This document shows positions 8,538-16,183 of a DNA stretch of 64,000 nucleotides, in pieces. Position numbers and translations under genes: made by a program. Source of the DNA: DAISKN01 sp963716925. GTDB lineage: Bacteria > Acidobacteriota > Vicinamibacteria > Marinacidobacterales > SMYC01. Every line of letters begins with the position of its first letter. The first letter of the stretch is position 1. The notes beneath the pieces are model-generated. The model had not been told where the DNA came from. It ran no database searches and saw only the letters and a list, made by a program, of their open reading frames with translations. The stretch lies in contig CAVQUX010000025.1 of the NCBI GenBank assembly GCA_963716925.1, forward strand, positions 682,001 to 746,000. The letters run 5' to 3'.

Positions 8538-9361
8538 GATTCCTTCAACCCGTGGTTACCGCGGTAGTCCGACCGCTGCGGAGGCTTCCACCCTTCGAGA
8601 AGCTCGGCAGGTGCGTCGTACACCTCGACTCCGAGAGGGCGGCAGACCTCGAGGGGATCGCGCGCATCCGGTCCCCAGAGCGGGATCGAGAGGTCTCCTC
8701 CGGGGCAGGTCGAGATCGCGCATAGGAGATCGATTTCCGCGAAGACCTCGAAATAGTCGCCCAACTTCGCGGGACTCGCCTTCATGAAGTAGCGATCGTC
8801 GGCCAGGCCAGTGACCTGGAAGATGTTCAGGACGTCGTGAACGTCGAGCTCCGTCAGGCGGTACGGGAGAATGGCGCGGGTGAGGTTCGAGTGGCAGTGG
8901 TTGTCGAGCTCGAGACCCGTCAGGAGCTTGTTCACGTAAGGGTCGCACCGCGTGCCCAGAAGATCGTGGCAGCGCCCGCCGTCGTCGTCGATGCCATAGT
9001 CGATGGTGTCGCCGATGATCGTCGCCATGGGCCTCAGGAACGGGAGGGTGGACCACAGCCGGTCATAGGTCGTCACGTGGGCGCGGTGGAGCTGCCTCGT
9101 CCGCGCCGCCCAGAAGCGCTCTCTCGGGTCGTGGAGGTTCCAGCAGTTGAAGTCGGCGACCTGCGGCCCATCGACGATCGCGATCCGGCAAATCTGGCCC
9201 GCCTTGACGGGCCAGGCTTTCCCCGAGCGGATGGGAACGACGAACCGCTCCACGAGGCTCCGACGCCCGGCATCTCGCCCGAGACGCCCGTAGAAAGCCC
9301 GGTCGACCTCGAGGGCGGTCGTCGGGCGGGAGGGAAGATAGGTCCAGAAGGAGGATGACAT
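8534..9361 (-). CDS. DUF1989 family protein (urea carboxylase-associated type)
   Basis: A 275-aa protein with the DUF1989 core: an N-terminal beta segment around GQICRIAIVDGPQVADFN, the conserved DRLWSTLPFLRPMATIIGD and DLLGTRCDPYVNKLLTG, and late NIFQVTGL and CPGGDLSIPLWG. Family members are often near urea amidolyase/urea carboxylase or aminomethyltransferase-like genes. None is seen here; instead the gene is translationally coupled to mnmA. The start codon lies 9 bases after TACAAT on the minus strand, so the message may be near-leaderless. Biochemical function not established. Confidence 0.85.
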   Translation of the reverse strand: MSSSFWTYLPSRPTTALEVDRAFYGRLGRDAGRRSLVERFVVPIRSGKAWPVKAGQICRIAIVDGPQVADFNCWNLHDPRERFWAARTRQLHRAHVTTYDRLWSTLPFLRPMATIIGDTIDYGIDDDGGRCHDLLGTRCDPYVNKLLTGLELDNHCHSNLTRAILPYRLTELDVHDVLNIFQVTGLADDRYFMKASPAKLGDYFEVFAEIDLLCAISTCPGGDLSIPLWGPDARDPLEVCRPLGVEVYDAPAELLEGWKPPQRSDYRGNHGLKES

Positions 9362-9450
9362 AAGGCATTATTGTAGCTCCGTGACGGAATCCCACCGCGC
9401 GCTCTCAACCCTTTTCCCCCGCCCGACGTCTAACTTCGCGAGGTAGCCTC

Positions 9451-11892
9451 ATGTCCGAACTCGCCCGCGAATTGAGATTCGCCGCGCGCGGCCTTGCGCG
9501 GACGAAGGCCTTCACGGCGGTGACGCTGCTGACGGTGGCCCTCGGGGTCGGCGCCAACACCGCCATCTTCAGCATCGTCCACGGCGTCCTGCTGCGTCCT
9601 CTTCCCTTCCGCGAGCCCGAGCGCCTGGTGACGCTGTGGGAATCCGTCCCCGACGACACGGGAGCTCCGCGCCGGTGGCGAACCACCGCAGCGAACTACT
9701 TCGACTGGGAGGAACAGGCGCGGACCCTCGAGCGCATGGCGATCTTCGGATCCGCGGGCATGAACTGGACGGGTGAAGGAGAGCCGGAGGAGCTCCTGGG
9801 CGCCCGCGTGAGCGCGAGCTACTTCGACGTGCTGGGGATCGCCCCTCTTCTGGGCAGAACCTTCGCCCCCGAAGAAAACGAGACCGGAAGGGGCCGAGTC
9901 CTCGTTCTGGGTTACGGGCTATGGCAGAGACGATTCGGGGGCTCTCGCGACGTCCTGGGAAAGAAGCTGACCCTCGACGGGGAGCCGTTCGAAGTCATTG
10001 GCGTCATGCCCGAGGGAGTCTATCCGACGTGGCCTCAGGCGACCGGCCGGCTTCCCTTTCTCCCGCTCTACCAGCAGATCTGGATCCCGATGGCGCTCTC
10101 GCAAGAGCGGAGACAGGATCGGGGCAGCCACGTCTTTGGAGCCATCGGACGGCTCGCACCCGGCGCCACGCTCGAGACCGTGCGCGCGGAGATGGACACC
10201 ATCGCGCGGCGGATCGCCGCCGCCAATCCGGACAACTACGGGGAGGGGATCGTCGTCGTCCCCTATCTCGATGAAGTCACGGGAAGCGCACGGCAGGCGC
10301 TCCTCGTCCTCTGGGGTGCGGTCGGGCTCGTGCTCCTCATCGCCTGCGCCAACATCGCGAGTCTCCTGCTCGCGCGATCCGCGGGCCGCCAGAGGGAGGT
10401 CGCGTTGAGAACCGCGCTCGGAGCCAGCCGGGCTCGGGTGCTCCGACAGTTCCTCTGCGAAAGCACTCTCCTCGGCGTCACCGGAGGCGCTCTGGGGATA
10501 GCGCTCGCCTATGCGGGCGTGAGCGTTCTCGTCGGCCTCAGCCCCGCCGCCGTTCCCCGCCTCTCGGACTCCGGACTGAGCCTGCCGGTGCTCGCGTTCG
10601 CGATTGCGATCTCGCTCGTCACCGGAGTTCTCTTCGGCCTCGCCCCCGCCGTTCAAATGTCCCGCTCCGATCGGGACCTTCGATTGAAGGAGCGCACGCC
10701 TCGGGCGGGATTGAGGCGGATCCTCGTGGTCTCCGAGCTTGCGCTCGCGATGGTTCTCGTCGTCGGCGCCTCGCTCCTTCTGCAGAGCTTCGTACGACTC
10801 CGCCGGATCGACATGGGATTTCGCGCGGAGAACGTTCTTCTCTCCGAGATCAATCTCCCTGTCCCGAAGTACCAGGATTATCGATCCGTGGCCCGCTTCC
10901 ACCGGGCGCTTCTGGAGCGCCTGAGCTCGGTCTCCGCGGTCACGGCGAGCGGTATCACGTACGACCATCCCCTCGATTCCAACTGGACCGACGACTTCGC
11001 CATCGAAGGCGCACCGCAGACGGAGGAGACTCTCAGCGCCGCTCTCCGGATCGCGAGCCCCGACTACTTCCGTACGATGAGCACCGAAATCCTTCTGGGC
11101 CGCCCGTTCACCGCCCTAGACGATGCCGACCATCCCGGCGCCGTCATCGTCGACGAAGCGTTCGTTCAACGGTTCCTGGCGCCTTCCGGTCCTCTGGGAA
11201 AGCGGCTTGTGATCACCACGCCGAGCGGTTACTCGGGCGGGTCGCTGCCGAGTTTGTTCGAGATCGTTGGAGTGGTCGAGAACGTACGCTTCCTCGGTCC
11301 CGCGGTCCCGCCCGAGCCGGCGTTCTATCTTCCCGCGGCTCAATTCCCCGTTCAGGAGATGATGGTCGCGGTCAAAGTGGCGGGCGACCCGGCGGCCTTC
11401 GCCGCGCGCCTGCGGGAAGAGGTCTGGGCGGTGGATCCCGACATTCCGCTCTCCAACATCACCACCATGGAGAGGCTGCTCTCGGAAGCTCTCGCCCAAC
11501 CGCGCTTCACCTCCGTGGTCCTGGGGTTCTTCGGAGCCTCGGCGCTCGCGCTCGCCGCCCTCGGCATCTATGGTGTCCTGTCGACGACCGTGGCCCAGAG
11601 GACGAGCGAGATCGGAATCCGGATGGCGCTCGGAGCTCGCTCCGCGGACGTCGTCCGGATGGTGGTGCGACAGGGCATGCGCCTGACGCTCGCCGGGCTC
11701 GCGATTGGCCTCGCCGCGGCGCTGGCCTCGGCCCCGGTGCTGAGGAGCCTCCTCTTCGGGGTAGGCGCCCAGGATCCGTTCACGTTCGCCTTCGTCTCCG
11801 GACTCCTGGCAGCCGTCGCCCTCCTGGCGAGCTACCTTCCCGCCCGCCGCGCGTCCCGGATCGAGCCTCTAATCGCGCTAAGGCACGAGTAG
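9451..11892 (+). CDS. ADOP-type ABC transporter permease (MacB/FtsX family)
   Basis: An 813-aa duplicated permease. First helix: TAVTLLTVALGVGANTAIFS. Conserved FPFREPERLVTLWE-like strand (PLPFREPERLVTLWESV), the MacB_PCD periplasmic domain with RVSASYFDVLGIAPLLGRTF, mid FtsX helices at GAVGLVLLIACANIASLLLA, and a second half ending in ASYLPARRASRIEPLIALR. It lacks the extra N-terminal helical region of the first copy and has no neighbouring PadR gene or ATPase. The ATG at 9451 follows GAGGTAG. Substrate unknown; the family resembles macrolide/lipoprotein exporters. Confidence 0.9.
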   Translation: MSELARELRFAARGLARTKAFTAVTLLTVALGVGANTAIFSIVHGVLLRPLPFREPERLVTLWESVPDDTGAPRRWRTTAANYFDWEEQARTLERMAIFGSAGMNWTGEGEPEELLGARVSASYFDVLGIAPLLGRTFAPEENETGRGRVLVLGYGLWQRRFGGSRDVLGKKLTLDGEPFEVIGVMPEGVYPTWPQATGRLPFLPLYQQIWIPMALSQERRQDRGSHVFGAIGRLAPGATLETVRAEMDTIARRIAAANPDNYGEGIVVVPYLDEVTGSARQALLVLWGAVGLVLLIACANIASLLLARSAGRQREVALRTALGASRARVLRQFLCESTLLGVTGGALGIALAYAGVSVLVGLSPAAVPRLSDSGLSLPVLAFAIAISLVTGVLFGLAPAVQMSRSDRDLRLKERTPRAGLRRILVVSELALAMVLVVGASLLLQSFVRLRRIDMGFRAENVLLSEINLPVPKYQDYRSVARFHRALLERLSSVSAVTASGITYDHPLDSNWTDDFAIEGAPQTEETLSAALRIASPDYFRTMSTEILLGRPFTALDDADHPGAVIVDEAFVQRFLAPSGPLGKRLVITTPSGYSGGSLPSLFEIVGVVENVRFLGPAVPPEPAFYLPAAQFPVQEMMVAVKVAGDPAAFAARLREEVWAVDPDIPLSNITTMERLLSEALAQPRFTSVVLGFFGASALALAALGIYGVLSTTVAQRTSEIGIRMALGARSADVVRMVVRQGMRLTLAGLAIGLAAALASAPVLRSLLFGVGAQDPFTFAFVSGLLAAVALLASYLPARRASRIEPLIALRHE

Positions 11893-12018
11893 AGCTCTTC
11901 CCCCGGGACGGGGTCGCGGCGGGCGGCACTCACCAGGAACTCCTGCGCTACTCGAGTACCGTCACCTGGAGCTTCGCCGTGGGCACGCACAGGAGGTCGG
12001 GTTTCGCGAGAGGTCCGC

Positions 12019-12915
12019 CTACTTCTTGGAGAGGCTCCGGTAAGCGAACTCCGTGAACTGGTCGCCGTTGATGAATCCCTTCCCCAGCGTTTCGTCCCAC
12101 TCCTTCGTGGGCCGCGACGCCTTTACCTCGTCGAGCGACTTCCCCGACGTGACCTGGGAATGGATGCGGGAGCGGATCGTCTTCAGCATGTCGCGATACG
12201 CGGTCAGGTCCTTCCTGGTGGAGAGAGGCCCGTGACCCGGGATGATCTTGGAGGCGTCGTTCGCGAGCGCCAGCACCTTGTCGGCGGCGGCGATGACGCC
12301 GTCGAGCGAGCCGCCCGACTCGAGGTCGATGAACGGGAAGCCTGCCGAGAAGAACAGGTCTCCCATGTGGAAAACGTTGGCCTTCTTCCACTGGATTACG
12401 GAGTCCCCGTCGGTGTGGGCCGGGTCGACGTGGAACACGTAGAGCTCGTCCCCGTTCACGTGAAACGAGACGTTCTCGGTGAAAGTCATGACCGGAAGCG
12501 CAACCTTGGGAGAGGCGGGGGTGGTGCTCTTGAAGAACTCGCTTACCTGATCGCTCGACATGCGCCGGCGAACGTTCTCGTGCGCGACGATGACCGCGCC
12601 CGCGCCCCCCATGTTCTCGTTTCCGCCCGTATGGTCGCCGTGCCAGTGGGTATTCACCACGAAGCGGATCGGGGCCTTGTCGATCGCGGATACCGCCGCC
12701 CGGATCTTCTCGGTGAGCGGGGCGTACTGGTCGTCGATGATCAGAACCCCGTCGCTTCCGGACGAAACGCCGATGTTGCCTCCGGAGCCGATGAGCATAT
12801 GGATTCCGGGGGCCACGTCCACCGTCTGGATCTGAACTTTGCTGAAGTCCTGCTGTCCCGAGGCCAGGGGCGGAAGCGCCAGGGCTGCGACCAGGGCCAA
12901 AAACGTAAGCTTCAT
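12019..12915 (-). CDS. Secreted metallo-beta-lactamase-fold hydrolase
   Basis: A 298-aa protein with a Sec signal (MKLTFLALVAALALPPLASG). The zinc site is complete: THWHGDH (His90, His92, Asp94, His95), His167 in PAHTDGD, Asp186 in HMGD and His228 in PGHGP. This resembles the periplasmic quinoprotein-relay-like or B3-like MBL proteins common in environmental bacteria rather than a proven beta-lactamase. AAGGAG lies 9 bases upstream of the start. It is divergent from the MOSC gene with a 47-base gap. Substrate unknown. Confidence 0.85.
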   Translation of the reverse strand: MKLTFLALVAALALPPLASGQQDFSKVQIQTVDVAPGIHMLIGSGGNIGVSSGSDGVLIIDDQYAPLTEKIRAAVSAIDKAPIRFVVNTHWHGDHTGGNENMGGAGAVIVAHENVRRRMSSDQVSEFFKSTTPASPKVALPVMTFTENVSFHVNGDELYVFHVDPAHTDGDSVIQWKKANVFHMGDLFFSAGFPFIDLESGGSLDGVIAAADKVLALANDASKIIPGHGPLSTRKDLTAYRDMLKTIRSRIHSQVTSGKSLDEVKASRPTKEWDETLGKGFINGDQFTEFAYRSLSKK

Positions 12916-12962
12916 GAAGAGGCTCCTTTCAGCCTCGAAGCATAGCGCAGATCCCGACTACA

Positions 12963-13415
12963 ATGAGCGGCGTGGGAAAACTGGAAGCGATCTGGATCAA
13001 GCGGTTCCGCCGGGGTCCCATGGACCCGAAGGACTCCGCCGAGCTCCGCGCCGGCCATGGAATCGAGTCGAACGCGAACCAGGGGGGAAAGCGCCAGGTC
13101 ACACTGATCTCGAAGGAAGCGTTCGCGGCGGTCTCGGCGGAGCTCGGGGCGGAGATCGACCCCGCGTGGCGCCGCGCCAACTTCATGTTCAGCGGCATCG
13201 ATCTCAGGGAGAGCCGCGGGCGGGTCCTTTCGCTGGGAGGCTTGCGCATCCGCCTCGTGGGCGAAACCCGCCCCTGCGAACGGATGGACGAAGCCCATCC
13301 CGGGCTGAGATCCGCGCTCTCCCCCGAATGGCGCGGCGGCGCCTATGGAGAAGTTCTGGACGACGGCACGGTCGCCGTCGGGTGCAAAGTGAGCTTCGTG
13401 GAGGAAACGGAATGA
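12963..13415 (+). CDS. MOSC domain-containing protein
   Basis: A 150-aa protein. It has the MOSC order: opening IWIKRFRRGPMD, a degenerate HG.E.NAN segment (HGIESNANQGGKRQVTLIS), FMFSGIDLRESRGRVLSLG, and LRIRLVGETRPCERM with the conserved cysteine. MOSC domains bind or deliver sulfur to metals, as in the Moco sulfurase C-terminus and YiiM. There is no clear ribosome-binding site and AT-rich ACTACA abuts the ATG. The stop overlaps the start of the arginase-like gene (ATGA), so they are coupled. Confidence 0.75.
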   Translation: MSGVGKLEAIWIKRFRRGPMDPKDSAELRAGHGIESNANQGGKRQVTLISKEAFAAVSAELGAEIDPAWRRANFMFSGIDLRESRGRVLSLGGLRIRLVGETRPCERMDEAHPGLRSALSPEWRGGAYGEVLDDGTVAVGCKVSFVEETE

Positions 13416-14402
13416 AGGTTTCATGGCTCGTCGTTCTGGCGGTCGTCGCGTCCGGATCTCCGGTCACGGCACAGAAGTATCGGGATTCCGACGGCAGGGT
13501 TCGAATCGCCCTGTTGAAGATGCCGTTCTCGGGCGAGCGCAACGTTCCCGAGTACTCGGGCGGACCGGACTACCTGGAGCAGGGCGGCCTTCTCCCGATG
13601 CTCGAGGGACTCGGTGCCAGGCTCAAGACCACCCCGACCGTGAAGCTCACGGAGGAAGAGGAGAAAGACTACGGCACCTGGCACCGACTGGGCCTCGCGA
13701 ACCGCCGCCTCGGTGATTTCGTCGCCGAGAACGAGCGCGAGGGATTCTTCAACGTCGGCCTCGAAGCGAACTGCAACTCGGTCCTCGGAGTCCTCGGAGG
13801 GCTACAGAGATTCGGGACCGACGAAGCGGCCGCTGAAAGTGGGACTGGTGTTCATCGACGCCCACGGAGACTTCAATACGCCGGAGACGACGCTGTCGGG
13901 AATGCTGGGCGGGATGCCGGTCGCGATCTCGGCCGGACTGTGCCTGCGGAACCTGCGCCTGACCTCGGGGCTCGAGCCGGCGCTCCCCGTTCCTTACATC
14001 GTGCTCGGCGCAGTGCGCGACACCGACCCGCTGGAACAGGAGCTCATCGACCGCGCCGAGGTCGAGAGGTTCTCCGTCGACGACATCCGCCAGCGATCCG
14101 AAAAAATCCACGCCCAGATGGAGCGGCTATCGTCGCTCGTCGATCGCATCTACATCCATATCGACATGGACGTCCTCGATCCGCGCGAGGTCCAGGGACA
14201 CCCCCTCACGGTCCCCGACGGACCGACGAGCGAGGAGCTCGGCGCCGCTCTGAAAGAGATGTTCCGGTACCAGAAGGCCGCGGCGCTCGGAATCGCCTCG
14301 ACCCCCTATGGCGACAGGGACAAGGACGGACTCTCGCTCAAGGCCGCCTACAACCTGATCCGCGGCGCGGTCGAGGGGGTCAAGGAAAGAAAGGCGCCCT
14401 AG
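13412..14402 (+). CDS. Secreted arginase/agmatinase-like protein, interrupted by a one-base frameshift
   Basis: Starts MKVSWLVVLAVVASGSPVTA, a Sec signal, so the product is exported. The first part runs in one frame to about 13808 (LEANCNSVLGVLGGLQ). The second part continues in the next frame with SGPTKRPLKVGLVFIDAHGD. Dropping one base near 13808 gives a product of about 329 aa. Ureohydrolase motifs DAHGDFN and HIDMDVLDP are present. The usual GGDH metal motif is replaced by an ANCNSVLG loop, so one metal-binding Asp/His pair is missing and classical arginase activity is doubtful. It overlaps the MOSC gene by four bases and converges on the PepSY gene with a 4-base overlap. Confidence 0.78.
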
Positions 14403-15499
14403 CGTCCGAAGAATCGGCGCCAGCTCAGGGAGAGGCCGGTGAACACGAGGAAGGCGGCCCCGGCGGAAACGACTCCCGCGACCGTCTGGCCCGCGATTCC
14501 GAGGGCCTCTCCGGTGTGCAGAAAGCGAAGCCAGCCCCGGATTTTCTGCGCGGGGGGCTGGTCCGAATAGGGCTCGAAGCCCGCGACCTCTCCCGTCCTC
14601 CGATCGACGGTCAGCTGCGCCCGCAGGTCGGGTCGAGCGCCGTTTCCCCGATCGATCGCGAACGACCATGAGTCGTCGGGAGATGGAGAGAATCGAACGG
14701 TTATGCTTCGCCAGCCCGGGACCTGGGCCTCCGCGACCTTCCAGGCCTCGTCGAGCCCCTGAAAATCGGCCACCCGTTCCTGCTCGCGAGGGGCCTCCGC
14801 TCGCCGCCGAGGCGCCTCGCTTCCGGTGGCGCGATACAGCAGATCGGTCGCCCACGGATAGGAGATGACCACGCCGGACAGAACGACGAGGAAGAGCGGG
14901 GCTGCGGACCAGAGACCGATGACGTTGTGCCAGTTGAAATCGCGCGCCTTGCCTCTCAGACCGCGGCGAAAGAAGACCACGCCTCTCAAGCCGGGCCACG
15001 TCCAGTTCCGGGGCCACCAGAGGTAGAAGCCGCTTGCCACGAGGAACAGGAACGCGAGGTTCGACGCGCCGGTGATCGTCCGGCCGGTCGTGCGCGACTC
15101 TCCGCTCGCCCCGAGCCACCGGTGCCAGTCTGTGACGACGCGGAAGAACTCTCGCGTCTCCTGATTTCCTTCTCCGAGGAGCTCGCCGGTGTAAGGGTTC
15201 AGATAAAGCGTCCGTCCTCGCCCCAGGTTGATGGACGCCGGCGCTGCGGGATCCGATCGGAGCGTGAGAGAGAACGGCGCCTCCGGGTCGCCGCCCTCGG
15301 AGGCCTTCGAGAGGAGCGCCGTCGTTTCGAGCCTGGACAGGCCCTCGGGTGGAAGCGACCGGGTGTCGCGATCGGCCCACGCGACGATCTGGCGCTGGTA
15401 GGTCAGGAGCACTCCCGTCACCGACATGACGAAGATGACGATGCCTGCGGTGACGCCCGCGGCAAGGTGGAGCCAGAAGAAGACCTTCCGGAGCGGCAT
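14399..15499 (-). CDS. PepSY domain membrane protein (iron-uptake associated)
   Basis: A 366-aa PepSY_TM protein. First helix LHLAAGVTAGIVIFVMSVTG, followed by a periplasmic PepSY segment (INLGRGRTLYLNPYTGELLG). Two further helices surround NLAFLFLVASGFYLWWP and LWSAAPLFLVVLSGVVISYP, and a last helix is near VSAGAAFLVFTGLSLSW. Such proteins often reduce or handle ferric-siderophores at the inner membrane. Its ATG shares one base with the PiuC stop (TGATG), making it the third gene of the TonB receptor-PiuC-PepSY operon. The frame stays open upstream to 16105, but that part is antisense to PiuC coding and is rejected. Confidence 0.88.
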   Translation of the reverse strand: MPLRKVFFWLHLAAGVTAGIVIFVMSVTGVLLTYQRQIVAWADRDTRSLPPEGLSRLETTALLSKASEGGDPEAPFSLTLRSDPAAPASINLGRGRTLYLNPYTGELLGEGNQETREFFRVVTDWHRWLGASGESRTTGRTITGASNLAFLFLVASGFYLWWPRNWTWPGLRGVVFFRRGLRGKARDFNWHNVIGLWSAAPLFLVVLSGVVISYPWATDLLYRATGSEAPRRRAEAPREQERVADFQGLDEAWKVAEAQVPGWRSITVRFSPSPDDSWSFAIDRGNGARPDLRAQLTVDRRTGEVAGFEPYSDQPPAQKIRGWLRFLHTGEALGIAGQTVAGVVSAGAAFLVFTGLSLSWRRFFGR

Positions 15500-16179
15500 C
15501 ACAGCTCGGCCCACCGGCGGAGCAGGTTGTGATAGACGTTCGTGAGCTCGAGGACCGCGGGATGGTCGGGTATCTCCGAGCCGATGCTCTGGATCGCGCG
15601 ATCCAGATCGAAGAGGAGCGTCCGTTCCCCGTCGTCTCTCACCAGGCTCTGAATCCAGAAGAACGCCGCGAGCCTTGCGCCGCGAGTGACCGGGCGCACC
15701 TGGTGGAGGCTCGACGCGGGATACAGCACCATGTGCCCCGCGGGGAGCTTCACCTGGTGCACTCCGAAAAGGTCCTCGATCACGAGCTCGCCCCCTTCGT
15801 ACTCGTGAGGCTCGGTGAAGAACAGCGTCGCCGACAAATCGGTGCGGATGCGATGGGGGGTGCCGGGAACCTGCCGGACGGCGTTGTCGACGTGGCTCCC
15901 GAACGATTGCCCGCCTTCGTAACGGTTGAAGAGCGGGGGAAAGACTCGGAACGGCAGCGCCGCGGAAAGGAAGAGCGGATGCCGCTCGAGCGCCGAGACG
16001 ATCGTCTCGCCGAGCTCCCGAGCCAAGGGGTGGTTCTCCGGGACCTGGAGGTTGTCCTTCGCCCTCGCCGACTGATGGCCTGCGGTCACGCGACCGTCCA
16101 CCCACTCCGCTTCTTCCAGGACGCGCCGTCCGCGAGCCACCTGCTCCGCGGTCAGGACGTTCCGGATCTGAAGCAGCAT
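15499..16179 (-). CDS. piuC: Fe(II)/2-oxoglutarate-dependent dioxygenase PiuC (PKHD-type hydroxylase)
   Basis: A 226-aa PKHD-type hydroxylase. The facial triad is visible: His96 and Asp98 in GSHVDNA, His159 in SSLHQVRPV, with Arg169 to bind 2-oxoglutarate. The start LLQIRNVLTAEQV and the end VYHNLLRRWAEL are characteristic. PiuC is regularly found next to TonB siderophore receptors under iron control, as it is here: 4 bases after the receptor gene and overlapping the PepSY gene. Confidence 0.93.
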   Translation of the reverse strand: MLLQIRNVLTAEQVARGRRVLEEAEWVDGRVTAGHQSARAKDNLQVPENHPLARELGETIVSALERHPLFLSAALPFRVFPPLFNRYEGGQSFGSHVDNAVRQVPGTPHRIRTDLSATLFFTEPHEYEGGELVIEDLFGVHQVKLPAGHMVLYPASSLHQVRPVTRGARLAAFFWIQSLVRDDGERTLLFDLDRAIQSIGSEIPDHPAVLELTNVYHNLLRRWAEL

Positions 16180-16183
16180 CGCC

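Noticed and set aside
11941..12018. Short minus-strand remnant reading KPDLLCVPTAKLQVTVLE after the MBL gene
   Set aside because: It faintly recalls a Cys-rich repeat of myxobacterial/deltaproteobacterial proteins, but it is under 25 codons, has no start, and may be chance.
14400..16105. Fusion of PepSY protein with an upstream Arg/Pro-rich domain
   Set aside because: The upstream part is an alternative frame of piuC; the PepSY start at 15499 couples exactly to the piuC stop.
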